Assembly (NCBI GenBank): GCA_029001845.1
Contig: JAREWP010000024.1
Span: forward strand, 48,311 to 112,310
DNA length: 64,000 nt
Reading direction: 5' to 3'
Origin: Candidatus Magnetocorallium paracelense
Lineage (GTDB): Bacteria > Nitrospirota > Thermodesulfovibrionia > Thermodesulfovibrionales > Magnetobacteriaceae
The notes beneath the pieces are model-generated. The model did no database searches and was not told the DNA's origin. It saw only the letters and a list, made by a program, of their open reading frames with translations. This document shows positions 34,584 to 42,890 of the stretch, piece by piece; positions within the stretch are counted from its first letter, which is position 1; every line of letters begins with the position of its first letter. A program made the position numbers and the translations under genes.

Positions 34584-35555
34584 ATGTATCCCGTTAAAAG
34601 ACCCAGGAGAATCAGGAGTAGCGCCGTTATCAGGAAAATGGTCAGAGAGACGACTGTTACACCCGATGATTTTATATATCCTCTCTTTGTTACTTGTGGC
34701 AGAGGAATAAAAAAGCCGATCTCTTCAATGCCCGGTTGTTTTCAGGAATCGGTCGACGAATTGGAAAAAACCGCAAAAGAGGTTTACTCCCTTGGCATAC
34801 CGGCTGTTATTTTGTTCGGGATCCCGGATCATAAAGATGACGCGGCAAGCGAAGCCTACTCTGACAAAGGAATAATCCAGGAAGCTGTGAGAGCCTTAAA
34901 GGACTCTGTCCCGGAATTATACATAATAACCGACGTATGTCTCTGTGAATACATGAGCCACGGTCATTGCGGTATTGTCAAGGACGGTAACATCCTGAAC
35001 GATCCCACATTGGAGCTGCTTTCAAAGGAAGCTGTATCCCATGCAAAGGCAGGGGCCGATATGGTGGCCCCTTCCGATATGATGGACGGGAGGGTTTCAG
35101 CCATAAGAAAAGCCCTTGACAGTAACGGTTTTCAGGAAATACCGATAATGAGTTATGCAGCAAAATTCTCTTCCGCCTTTTATGGACCATTTAGAGAAGC
35201 CGCCGAATCTACGCCGCAATTTGGTGACAGGAAAACATATCAGATGGACCCCGCCAACAGACGCGAGGCTTTGAAAGAGGTCTCTCTCGATGTTGAGGAG
35301 GGGGCCGATATAGTAATGGTGAAACCCGCTCTTTCTTATCTGGACATAATTTCGGATGTGAGAGAAAATTTTAATCTGCCGGTAGCGGCATATAATGTGT
35401 CAGGCGAGTATTCCATGGTCCATGCAGCAGCTAAAATGGGGTGGGTTGACTACAATAAAGTTATGATGGAGGTGCTCACATCGATAAAAAGGGCAGGCGC
35501 AGATATTATACTCACATATTTCGCTAAAGACGCCGTCACACTTCTTAATGAATGA
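34584..35555 (+). CDS. hemB: Delta-aminolevulinic acid dehydratase (porphobilinogen synthase)
   Basis: 323 residues, full length. HemB condenses two aminolevulinate molecules to porphobilinogen in tetrapyrrole synthesis, which supplies the heme needed by the cytochromes in this window. The zinc-type cysteine motif [15 protein letters not shown], the two Schiff-base lysines ([16 protein letters not shown] and [12 protein letters not shown]), and PSDMMDGRV are present. A strong AAGGAGA ribosome binding site precedes the ATG. The gene stands alone, with no other hem gene adjacent. Confidence 0.97.
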   Translation: MYPVKRPRRIRSSAVIRKMVRETTVTPDDFIYPLFVTCGRGIKKPISSMPGCFQESVDELEKTAKEVYSLGIPAVILFGIPDHKDDAASEAYSDKGIIQEAVRALKDSVPELYIITDVCLCEYMSHGHCGIVKDGNILNDPTLELLSKEAVSHAKAGADMVAPSDMMDGRVSAIRKALDSNGFQEIPIMSYAAKFSSAFYGPFREAAESTPQFGDRKTYQMDPANRREALKEVSLDVEEGADIVMVKPALSYLDIISDVRENFNLPVAAYNVSGEYSMVHAAAKMGWVDYNKVMMEVLTSIKRAGADIILTYFAKDAVTLLNE

Positions 35556-35769
35556 GACGCGACTGTTATGGCGTACAGGCCAAGGACTTGAGGAGAAAAC
35601 TTTGTATCAAGTTAACTCCTTCGGCGGACTTTATCTTTCTATTACAAATCTGTTTATGACAAAATACCATATGGAGTATGTCAGCGGCAACGTTAAACTA
35701 AAGGAGATATTTCTCCGCAACGGCAATTGGTGGAAACTGTTTCTCATGCACCGTGACCTGTTTTCGTAG
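35548..35769 (+). CDS. Small ORF, possible N-terminal remnant of an IS91-type transposase
   Basis: 73 residues overlapping the hemB stop by 8 nt. The C-terminal half ([23 protein letters not shown]) recalls, from memory, the first residues of IS91/IS801-type transposases, before the zinc-binding domain. The frame stops immediately afterwards and no zinc cysteines follow. It may be a decayed insertion-sequence end or a chance reading frame. No ribosome binding site is convincing. Confidence 0.3.
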   Translation: MNETRLLWRTGQGLEEKTLYQVNSFGGLYLSITNLFMTKYHMEYVSGNVKLKEIFLRNGNWWKLFLMHRDLFS

Positions 35770-35869
35770 AAAACAGGTCACAAACTGTCAACACAACTCC
35801 TGACTACCCCAGGTTAGCAAAGAGGACTACTATCAATTCCGGCTTATTAATCTGCTTGAATCTGTAGAC

Positions 35870-36097
35870 TCATTTCTGATCATTCTCAATACTTATGTCC
35901 GATTTGCTTTTTCTTAAAGCCATTGCCTTTTGGCTTATTTCTTCTATTGTCATATCCTCAAATAATCCATCTCGCCATTTCGTATAATCAAAAGGTTCCT
36001 GCTGGATCAACGCTACAAACCGCTCCGCTTCAACTAATCCAAGAGATTTTGTTAATACTTGGAGCCCTTTTACTTTTATTTCTGTATTAGTCATCAT
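35870..36097 (-). CDS. Putative antitoxin-like partner of the PIN protein
   Basis: 75 residues. The sequence (EIKVKGLQVLTKSLGLVEAERFVALIQQEPFDYTKWRDGLFEDMTI is its core, in part) looks like the small proteins commonly paired with MRIYxDNCCFNRPFD-type PIN proteins. Its start overlaps the PIN gene stop by 4 nt (36094-36097), showing translational coupling. Here it lies downstream of the PIN gene, the reverse of most vapBC operons. It has no obvious DNA-binding motif; the antitoxin role is inferred from pairing. Confidence 0.6.
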   Translation of the reverse strand: MMTNTEIKVKGLQVLTKSLGLVEAERFVALIQQEPFDYTKWRDGLFEDMTIEEISQKAMALRKSKSDISIENDQK

Positions 36098-36528
36098 ATT
36101 TTAGCCTCCTTTATGAAGCCGAATGGATCTATAATTTTTATTTCTGTAATTAAACCAACTTTGTTTAGTATCTTATCATCCGTCGTGAGAAAATAATCAC
36201 ATTTAGACTCAATTGCACAGGCAATGTGTAAAGCGTCCAATTTCCGTAAACCTTTGCTTATCAATAGTCGGCTCTTTCCGATTATCTTTGAACTCTCCTG
36301 AACATCCGCCTTAGCGTATATTTTCCATTTATCTATTTGTTTCTTTCGTTCGTCATATGGATTAATATTATTTTCTAAGTCCAGAATATAAGACCATGCT
36401 AATTGTAATCGGTCTAATTGTATTTCCTCCTGTATTCTTAATTTTGCTTCTGATTCCAGCTTTATTCTAAGTTGAGATTGATCGTCAAAAGGTCGATTAA
36501 AACAACAGTTATCAAAATATATTCTCAT
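36094..36528 (-). CDS. PIN-domain protein (VapC-like toxin family)
   Basis: About 144 residues from ATG 36528 (MRIYFDNCCFNRPFDDQ). PIN features are visible: the first acidic residue in IYFDNCC, the central conserved acid in KLDALHIACAI, and the late acid in CDYFLTTDDKIL. PIN toxins are Mg2+-dependent RNases. The second acidic position is less obvious, as is usual for this subfamily. It is coupled to the 75-residue gene downstream; the RHH gene at 36751 lies 195 bp further upstream on the same strand. Confidence 0.77.
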   Translation of the reverse strand: MRIYFDNCCFNRPFDDQSQLRIKLESEAKLRIQEEIQLDRLQLAWSYILDLENNINPYDERKKQIDKWKIYAKADVQESSKIIGKSRLLISKGLRKLDALHIACAIESKCDYFLTTDDKILNKVGLITEIKIIDPFGFIKEAKI

Positions 36529-36750
36529 ATTCCAATTATACTCATGCAATAACAATAGACAGGTCTATAGAAATCAACACAGTCGTTACCTACGTATCCT
36601 TTAATCTAAGGTAATGATGACATATTACACGTCTATCCTTTATTGTAATCTCTATATATGGAATAGCAGAAAAAATAAGCTTAGATAAAAAAATACTTTT
36701 AAGCTTGGAGCTTTATAAATTTATTTGTTAATAGAACACATAACCATAAT

Positions 36751-36942
36751 TTAAGAATCTTTTTGAGTGTCTTCTGCTATTCCATTTGACCAATGTATTC
36801 CCTCTCTATCAAGATAATCCACTATTATATTTTCAAGTAGTGAAGACTTTGATCGTCTTTCTTTTTGGGCTGCTTTTTCTAATGCCTCTTTAATACCGGG
36901 AGATAAGACAAAGTTGCATGTCACCTTTTTTACTTTCTTCAC
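36751..36942 (-). CDS. Ribbon-helix-helix (CopG/Arc-like) DNA-binding protein
   Basis: 63 residues: a basic beta strand (KKVKKVTCNFVLSP) followed by two helices (GIKEALEKAAQKERRSKSSLLENIIVDYLDREG), the RHH pattern of antitoxins and small repressors. Start is a GTG at 36942. Three copies of an ATTACCTGAT-type site lie directly upstream, so autoregulation is likely. No toxin directly follows; the PIN gene is 195 bp away in the same direction. Confidence 0.72.
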   Translation of the reverse strand: MKKVKKVTCNFVLSPGIKEALEKAAQKERRSKSSLLENIIVDYLDREGIHWSNGIAEDTQKDS

Positions 36943-36950
36943 AGAAGAAT

Positions 36951-37035
36951 ATTACCTGATAATTATTTGAGAAACCAACAAAAATTACCTGACAAAACCA
37001 TGTTTTACTCGGTTATAATATAATTATCAGGTAGT
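36951..37035 (-). promoter_or_regulatory. Operator-like sites upstream of the RHH gene
   Basis: ATTACCTGATAATTAT (36951-36966) and its near-perfect inverse ATAATTATCAGGTAGT (37020-37035, 15 of 16) flank a direct copy ATTACCTGAC (36984-36993). The first copy covers the translation start region. RHH proteins bind such short repeated sites cooperatively, so this is a good candidate operator. Confidence 0.62.
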
Positions 37036-37168
37036 AACAGTATAGTAATCACATGGTTTAGATAGTTTTAAAACATAAATAATGCTAATAGTTTGCCTGT
37101 CCCCGTCTCCTTCTATAGTGATTATACTATGATAAGAATGATATGCATGTCAATTGTTTTTGCACACA

Positions 37169-37620
37169 CTATATATCTTTAATCAGATATTTCATAGAAT
37201 AGATGTCATTGAATCCCGCTATCTTTCTCGGTCTCTTTTCTCTCTTTGAATTAAAATAACTCTTAAATTCCCGGTAATACTGATTCACAAATCCTTTTGT
37301 CCCGATAATACCACTGTCACTGAAATATCTTGTTCTGTATCTCAATCGATCCGTTGCACTCAACCTGTAATCCTTATCTCTCTCTTTTTCCGGTATTCCT
37401 TCATCGATCACTTTTCCCTTTTCGCTCACGATGCCTCCCTTCTCATATACACACTCTCGATAACTCCTTATCCTCTCCTCCTCACCCATTTCTCCATACT
37501 CACTAATCCCGAAATCAGTAGAGAGAAAATCATCTCTATTACAACTCTGTATATTGTATATGATATCCCAGCCTGCTCCACCTGTATTCCTCAGGTATCT
37601 CTACTATCCCTGCCCTCACA
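37169..37620 (-). pseudogene. REP-associated tyrosine transposase (RAYT/Y1, IS200-like) remnant
   Basis: Reading leftward from 37620, the text LNVRAGIVEIPEEYRWSRLGYHIQ is the conserved late part of RAYT/Transposase_17 proteins. A stop and frame change then occur near 37540. The second frame continues DDFLSTDFGISEYGEMGEEERIRSYRECVYEKGG ... GTKGFVNQYYREFKSYF and ends at KRPRKIAGFNDIYSMKYL, the usual C-terminus. The catalytic N-terminal half (HUH motif and Tyr) is missing. It is therefore a broken, N-truncated gene. Its truncated end coincides with the 31-bp direct repeat at 37621-37651. Confidence 0.75.
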
Positions 37621-37651
37621 TTAAGCTTGCTAAAAGCAAATTCCTATCATT
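37621..37651 (+). repeat. 31-bp perfect direct repeat, left copy
   Basis: Identical, base for base, to 44301-44331. It contains a small palindrome TTGCT-AAA-AGCAA and begins TTAAGCTTGC. It adjoins the truncated RAYT gene. The pair brackets 6.65 kb holding the SNF2 cassette and an IS91-like transposase. Confidence 0.85.
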
Positions 37652-37688
37652 ATCATTCATTATCATTCTTTGGTTCCGGCTTGTCGGG

Positions 37689-39500
37689 TCAGGATTTCAA
37701 CAGATATCCGAAAGATTCAAGACGTTTCTTAATCTTGGCATAGGCCTTGTCCTCTATTGCCACATGATAATTTTCAGCTTTCAGAATGTATTTTTTCAAA
37801 ATCTCGTCCGTTGCCAAAAGGTTGAGCAGTTCCATATCACCATGCAGTTTATATAGGGATATACCGCTCTTTTTAGACAATGGATTGACCCGTTCCAGAA
37901 CCTTTACAAAAAACTCCTCCCACAGAGGAGGCGGATTCTTCTCGACATGAGCCCTGAATAGATCGATCTTTTCCTGCACCTCTTTCTTGTTGGAGCACTC
38001 TTTTAAAAAGGATTCATAATCCATCTTAAAACGATTTCCCGGCAGAGGACGGGCTATCTTCTCAATAATAAGGGTTTTTAATTTATCCTCCCCTTTCATG
38101 GTCATAAGTAAGCGTTTTTCATCCAATATAAAGGCAGCTTTTTCACGACCTGTCTCAGGAGGCGTATACATCTTAACTTTGCCGGTCAGAAAGGCGCCGA
38201 GGTCAGTAAGACGAACATATCGCAAACCGTCAAAGGGAGACAGATACTCTTTGCCTTTTTGATGTAAATGGCGGTTAACAGGTTTTTCATAGGCAATATC
38301 CACAAGACCGAAAGCAGCAAAGAGAAAAAAGCTTCCGGCCAACAGGGGGATCTCAATCGCTTCATCATAAATGGAAGGATCAATGTAGACCTTTGTGTCC
38401 CATCTCCAACCATCTTTATCTCTCTGAATCGTATAGTACAGATATCTGTTAGCTATATAGAAAGGCACACATTGGAGTGAGATATCCCGCGCTCTGGCAT
38501 ACTGTGAAATATTGGAGAATTCGATCCATTGATTCACAGGCAATACTTTCAAAAAGCTCTGCCAGACGGTAGCTTTCATATCGACTTCATAATAAGAAAC
38601 ATTGATAGAGGTTCGACCTTTGAGATGTGGTAACAGATTTATGAGACTGGAATAGAGGGGTTCCGTACGATAACTGTTCATTACCATTTTCAGAAGGTCC
38701 GTCGGCTCTCCCGTTGCAGGGAATTTTTTAGAAGTTATCAAGCCCAGCATCAGTTCGGTCCTTAAAAACTGAAAACCTGAAACTTCATAGAATTCATTGG
38801 TCATATGATATTTTTTCAGTTCTGTCAGGGAAATCTTCAGAGGTTTTCCTGTCTTGGAAAGTTTTAAATGTCCCTGCTCTATATAGGCCATATAAAGGGG
38901 GAGTTCCTGTAATACAGTGCTCTGGTTCTCATAGACCTTTAAATCCCCTGGCTGCATATCCACAGGATGGAGATGGTACTCATAGGGAGGATCCATGTGA
39001 GGCTTCACGGCCTTTCTGATGAGCTCCGATAAGTGTAACGTAAAATTATACCGTTTTCTATCTCTGTAGTCATACCGATGAAACTTGTGAAAACCAAATA
39101 TAAGAAACTCACCTTTAATACAATCCTCCGGATTAAAAGCTTTTATATTATCCTGTAAATCTATATTAAATTTCTCCTTTAACTGATCTTCGGAAATCAT
39201 TCTTTTCCGCCACACCAGCAATAGAAAAACCGCTCTCAGGTGAGGTGGAAATTTCTCCCAAAGAGCTATAAAAAGCTCTTTTTCCACGAAAACAGTATAT
39301 AAGAGCGCAATTAAGAAGGTCTTTGGCGGGATTTTTTTCCCTTGTGGAAGGGATAGCCCAAATTTCCCGAAGATTCCGGGATATTCTTTCAGAAGACCAT
39401 GAAACCATCTGGAGTAGAGTTTTAAGAGGATCGCTTTTGTGTATCCCCTGTTAATGTCATCTAAAAGCTGATTTTTGGAAGAAGAATTTGACTTATCCAT
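37689..39500 (-). CDS. 603-residue protein of unknown function, partner of the SNF2 helicase
   Basis: 603 residues, not recognised. No signal peptide or membrane segment. The N-terminal third looks helical with a possible winged-helix stretch (PPHLRAVFLLLVWRKRMISEDQLKEKFNI). A later segment (YVRLTDLGAFLTGKVKMY) recalls the winged-helix parts of helicase-associated proteins. The C-terminus ends in Lys-rich helices (AYAKIKKRLESFGYLLK). It is transcribed downstream of the SNF2 gene on the same strand, separated by a 170-bp palindromic element. GAGGT lies upstream of the ATG. A function with the helicase is inferred from adjacency only. Confidence 0.6.
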   Translation of the reverse strand: MDKSNSSSKNQLLDDINRGYTKAILLKLYSRWFHGLLKEYPGIFGKFGLSLPQGKKIPPKTFLIALLYTVFVEKELFIALWEKFPPHLRAVFLLLVWRKRMISEDQLKEKFNIDLQDNIKAFNPEDCIKGEFLIFGFHKFHRYDYRDRKRYNFTLHLSELIRKAVKPHMDPPYEYHLHPVDMQPGDLKVYENQSTVLQELPLYMAYIEQGHLKLSKTGKPLKISLTELKKYHMTNEFYEVSGFQFLRTELMLGLITSKKFPATGEPTDLLKMVMNSYRTEPLYSSLINLLPHLKGRTSINVSYYEVDMKATVWQSFLKVLPVNQWIEFSNISQYARARDISLQCVPFYIANRYLYYTIQRDKDGWRWDTKVYIDPSIYDEAIEIPLLAGSFFLFAAFGLVDIAYEKPVNRHLHQKGKEYLSPFDGLRYVRLTDLGAFLTGKVKMYTPPETGREKAAFILDEKRLLMTMKGEDKLKTLIIEKIARPLPGNRFKMDYESFLKECSNKKEVQEKIDLFRAHVEKNPPPLWEEFFVKVLERVNPLSKKSGISLYKLHGDMELLNLLATDEILKKYILKAENYHVAIEDKAYAKIKKRLESFGYLLKS

Positions 39501-39535
39501 CTTTTGGTGACCTCTATGCTACCCGGGTTTAGGAT

Positions 39536-39705
39536 CTGAGTCAAAATAAACTACACATTTTGCATCTCATCTTCAGGCTGCCTTTGAACGATATTCAATC
39601 ACACAAGCCTCAAAATAGCACTGCTATTCCTACGTTTTTGTTCAATCAAATCGTCCAAATCCAACCTAAATCCGAGCACCTGATATGTAATTTATTTTGA
39701 CTCAG
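39536..39705. repeat. 170-bp element with perfect 15-bp terminal inverted repeats
   Basis: CTGAGTCAAAATAAA (39536-39550) and TTTATTTTGACTCAG (39691-39705) are exact reverse complements and bound a quasi-palindromic interior with no coding capacity. It has the size and shape of a MITE. It sits between the SNF2 stop (5 bp away) and the start of the 603-residue gene, so it may have landed in an operon. Confidence 0.72.
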
Positions 39706-39709
39706 GCCC

Positions 39710-42487
39710 TTAGTTAAAAACAAAATCGATATCCTCTTCCTTAAAAGACTTAATGGAAGCGGAATCACTGGAGATGATATCTTCAAAGAGCTCTCTCTTT
39801 TTCTCCTGTAACAGGAGGATCTTCTCTTCAATGGTCTCTCTGCTGATCAATTTGTAACTGAAGACCGTTTTATCCTGACCAATACGATGGGCCCTGTCAA
39901 TCGCCTGATTCTCTGCTGCCAGGTTCCACCACGGATCAAATATAAAAATAGTATCGGCACTGGTCAGATTTAATCCCAATCCGCCGGTTTTCAATGTCAT
40001 CAGGAAAACACGGCACGCGGGATCTTTTTGAAAACGCTCTACCAATGGTCCTCTCTCTCTGGTAGCACCGGTCATTACCAGATAGTCGATTCCCGACCGG
40101 ATCATATCCTCCCCCACATGCTCGATAATACTGAGAAAATTACCAAATACCAACACCTTATGACCGTTCGCGGTAGATTCCAGTATATGCTCCATCAGTA
40201 CCTCACGTTTCGGAGACTTAATAATACCTCCGCTTTTTGATTCGGGAATGGAGGCGATCTGACGCAGTTCGTTAAAAGCCTGGAAGATAAGAAACTGAGA
40301 CTTCTCAATCCCGTTGGCCGCAATATGGTGCTTCAGGTTTTCCTGGTAAAATATACGGCGCTGATGATAGAGAGTCTTCTGCTTTGGGCTCATTTCCACA
40401 TACAAGGTTTTTTCCACTTTATCGGGCAGATCTTTCAATACATCCTTTTTTAGTCGCCTTAAGACAAAAGGATATATCTTTTTCCTCAACTCCCGGGTAA
40501 CCGTTTTGTCACTGAATTTCTGGATGGGATTTAGGTAACGTCTGGTAAACTCATCAACCGAACCGAACATGTTTGGTAATAAGAAACGAAAAAGTCCGTA
40601 AAGTTCGCTCAAGTTGTTTTCAATCGGTGTTCCGCTCAGAGCGAGACGATGTTTCGCGTTGAGAAGCATGACTGCCCTGGAGACCTTTGAGTGGATGTTC
40701 TTGATGCTTTGAGACTCATCCAAAATGATGTAATAAAACGGCTCCTCTTTAAACTGCTCTATTTCGCTACGGATGATGCCGTATGTAGTTAATATGAGGT
40801 TCTGTTTTTTGGCTTCATCGAGATTTCGATCCTTATCGTAATATACATAGTAATTCAGTTCAGGATTAAAACGGTTCAGCTCACTCTGCCAATTAAAGAT
40901 CAGGCTCTTGGGCATAACAATCAAAGAGGAGAGCCCTTGTTTTGGATAGACCCCGGAGAGGATGGCAATGGCCTGCAAAGTCTTTCCCAATCCCATATCA
41001 TCGGCCAGACATCCGCCCAATACATGGGTATGTAAATAGTTCAGCCATTTATAGCCTTGTTCCTGATAGGGTCTGAGGGTAGCGTTAATTTTGGGGAGTT
41101 GAACTTTTTTGCGGTGGAGTTCATTAAAGCCCCGGAATACGGCACGCGATTGCACAAACCCTTTGGACGCCGTTTTTTCATCAATTAATTCCTCTACAAT
41201 AGGCAAATCAAAAAAAGATATCTCGACCTTCTCCTGTTTTTTTCTAAAAAGCCTCTCCAGTTTATCGATATAAGATTGATTTACAAGGGCATGGGTACCA
41301 TCCGTTAATGGAATATACGACTTTTTACGATAAAGCTTCAATGCCTCGAAGAGGGAAAAGATTTCTCCCTCAATCTCCAAATCTGCATCACCTTCCAGAA
41401 AATCGATACCATGGTTTAGAGACAGATTGAGTTTCGGGGTAACAGCCCGAATTTTATAGGACTTTAATTTATCAGCACCCAACAATGAATAACGGGTGAT
41501 CAGTTGAGACAACTCATCATAAATAAAGCGTTGTGCCAGAGTTGTCTCTATAATAAAAAGGTTATCTTCTATTAAAAAGTCGCTCTTTTCCTCATCTTTT
41601 AAAGCGCGCTTATGTTTGTTTAAAAGGGTCTGAACCTCTGAAAAGCAGGAAAAAGCCTCCTCCTCAACTACGGGGCTCACTTGAATAACCTGCTCGGCAA
41701 CATCCACTACCGCGATCCTGCTGATTTCATAACGTTCAAAAAAATCAACGTCAAAACCTTCGACAACTCTGCCGACCCTCATATACAGAGACTGTTCATC
41801 ATCTACTTGCTCAAATATCAAGGCGGTTTGAGATCTGACAGGGGCCCCCTCCTCATAACGAAAGTCCTGGTAACGGAGAAATACGTTTCCAAAATGAGAA
41901 TAAAAAAGAGAGAGATATCTCTCAATATCCTCATTGAAAAAGACGGTTTCAAAGAGAAACAGATCCCTCAGATTGCTGTTTAACCCGTTGATTCTGTATA
42001 TAGCGTGGTCTGAGAGGGCATAATTATCGCTTAAAAGAGTGAAATCACCGGTTTCCCCTTCCGAGGTTGAAAGAAGGATTTTTCCCGTGAGATTACCGTT
42101 GTCCTCTTTATCAATGGAAAGAATCAGACAGCCCTCATTGTCAATGAATTGGACCGGCTCAAATCCTGAATCAATGAGTTGGTCCGTGTACCGTAAATGC
42201 CTGAAGAGGGTATCATTCTCAGTCAGATACAACTTTGCATTTGACCTCTGCCAATCAATAAACAAACTGCTTTTTTCTTTTGCCTTTTCAATGGCTAAGA
42301 GTACATCCCTTGTAGAACCGTGGTATTGACGATAGTCGGCATTGATCTCATTGCCTTTATCATCAACAGTCACCAGGTATGCGCCTTCTTCATCTGCCAA
42401 TATTTGAAAAAACAAGGCGGATTCCTTCCCTGTCAAACCTGAAATTTGTGGTTTTCTTTTAAACTTTTCAAAAACAGAATTGCTCAT
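39710..42487 (-). CDS. SNF2-family (Swi2/Rad54-like) DNA-dependent ATPase
   Basis: About 925 residues from the ATG at 42487, which follows AAGGA with 7-nt spacing; an in-frame TTG at 42505 is less likely. The N-terminal about 460 residues are a beta-rich accessory region without recognised domains. Helicase motifs: Q/I region LRPYQEQGYKWLNYL, motif I DDMGLGKTLQ, Ia SLIVMPKSLIFNW, II DESQ (in YYIILDESQSIKN), III ALSGTPIENN, IV KVLVFGNFLSIIEH, V LKTGGLGLNLTSADTIFIFDPWWN, VI QAIDRAHRIGQ. Such enzymes translocate on DNA and remodel nucleoprotein. The XRE gene upstream and the 603-residue gene downstream make a three-gene cassette. Confidence 0.9.
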   Translation of the reverse strand: MSNSVFEKFKRKPQISGLTGKESALFFQILADEEGAYLVTVDDKGNEINADYRQYHGSTRDVLLAIEKAKEKSSLFIDWQRSNAKLYLTENDTLFRHLRYTDQLIDSGFEPVQFIDNEGCLILSIDKEDNGNLTGKILLSTSEGETGDFTLLSDNYALSDHAIYRINGLNSNLRDLFLFETVFFNEDIERYLSLFYSHFGNVFLRYQDFRYEEGAPVRSQTALIFEQVDDEQSLYMRVGRVVEGFDVDFFERYEISRIAVVDVAEQVIQVSPVVEEEAFSCFSEVQTLLNKHKRALKDEEKSDFLIEDNLFIIETTLAQRFIYDELSQLITRYSLLGADKLKSYKIRAVTPKLNLSLNHGIDFLEGDADLEIEGEIFSLFEALKLYRKKSYIPLTDGTHALVNQSYIDKLERLFRKKQEKVEISFFDLPIVEELIDEKTASKGFVQSRAVFRGFNELHRKKVQLPKINATLRPYQEQGYKWLNYLHTHVLGGCLADDMGLGKTLQAIAILSGVYPKQGLSSLIVMPKSLIFNWQSELNRFNPELNYYVYYDKDRNLDEAKKQNLILTTYGIIRSEIEQFKEEPFYYIILDESQSIKNIHSKVSRAVMLLNAKHRLALSGTPIENNLSELYGLFRFLLPNMFGSVDEFTRRYLNPIQKFSDKTVTRELRKKIYPFVLRRLKKDVLKDLPDKVEKTLYVEMSPKQKTLYHQRRIFYQENLKHHIAANGIEKSQFLIFQAFNELRQIASIPESKSGGIIKSPKREVLMEHILESTANGHKVLVFGNFLSIIEHVGEDMIRSGIDYLVMTGATRERGPLVERFQKDPACRVFLMTLKTGGLGLNLTSADTIFIFDPWWNLAAENQAIDRAHRIGQDKTVFSYKLISRETIEEKILLLQEKKRELFEDIISSDSASIKSFKEEDIDFVFN

Positions 42488-42525
42488 TATAAATTCCTTG
42501 TTCAAATCTGTACGAGTTGTTTAAC

Positions 42526-42675
42526 CTAAAAAAAGCAGTTAGAGGTTGGCTCCTTCTTACCGTCCTCTATATCTTTGATATGCTGATGGGATACACCCGC
42601 CAATTTACCCATTTCTCTATAGGAGTAGCCCTTTGATGTTCTCTTTTCTTTTAGAAACCGGCCTGTTTTTATCAT
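42526..42675 (-). CDS. Minimal XRE-type helix-turn-helix protein
   Basis: 49 residues, from an ATG at 42675 to TAG at 42526: MIKTGRFLKEKRTSKGYSY then REMGKLAGVSHQHIKDIEDG and KKEPTSNCFF. This is the XRE/HTH_3 fold, with the recognition helix around GVSHQHIKDIE. It ends early, just after the fourth helix position, so it is either a minimal regulator or a truncated one. It lies 38 bp upstream of the SNF2 start. A 16-bp palindrome directly upstream of its ATG suggests autoregulation. Confidence 0.7.
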   Translation of the reverse strand: MIKTGRFLKEKRTSKGYSYREMGKLAGVSHQHIKDIEDGKKEPTSNCFF

Positions 42676-42676
42676 A

Positions 42677-42692
42677 GTAAATTATAGTTTAC
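42677..42692. promoter_or_regulatory. 16-bp near-perfect palindrome, candidate operator of the XRE gene
   Basis: GTAAATTATAGTTTAC matches its reverse complement at 14 of 16 positions. It lies 2 bp upstream of the XRE start codon, where a bound dimer would block translation-start-proximal transcription. Its length and symmetry suit an XRE dimer. Confidence 0.55.
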
Positions 42693-42890
42693 TTCCTTCT
42701 TGACTTTCAAGCCTGCTTCTATTGTATGCTATTAATTACATACGCAATCTTACAATAGCTCTTGAAATAACTAACCACGCCCGACAAAACGGAGTTTTAA
42801 CAATAAGAGGCTCTTTTTTATCTTTATAGTCATCTATAGTATACACTTCTATCCATATAGATATCTAAAAACAGTACAATATGTTAAAAA

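Noticed and set aside
37554..37856. A plus-strand 100-codon frame across the 31-bp repeat
   Set aside because: It overlaps the repeat and the 3' end of the 603-residue gene on the other strand and shows no family resemblance.
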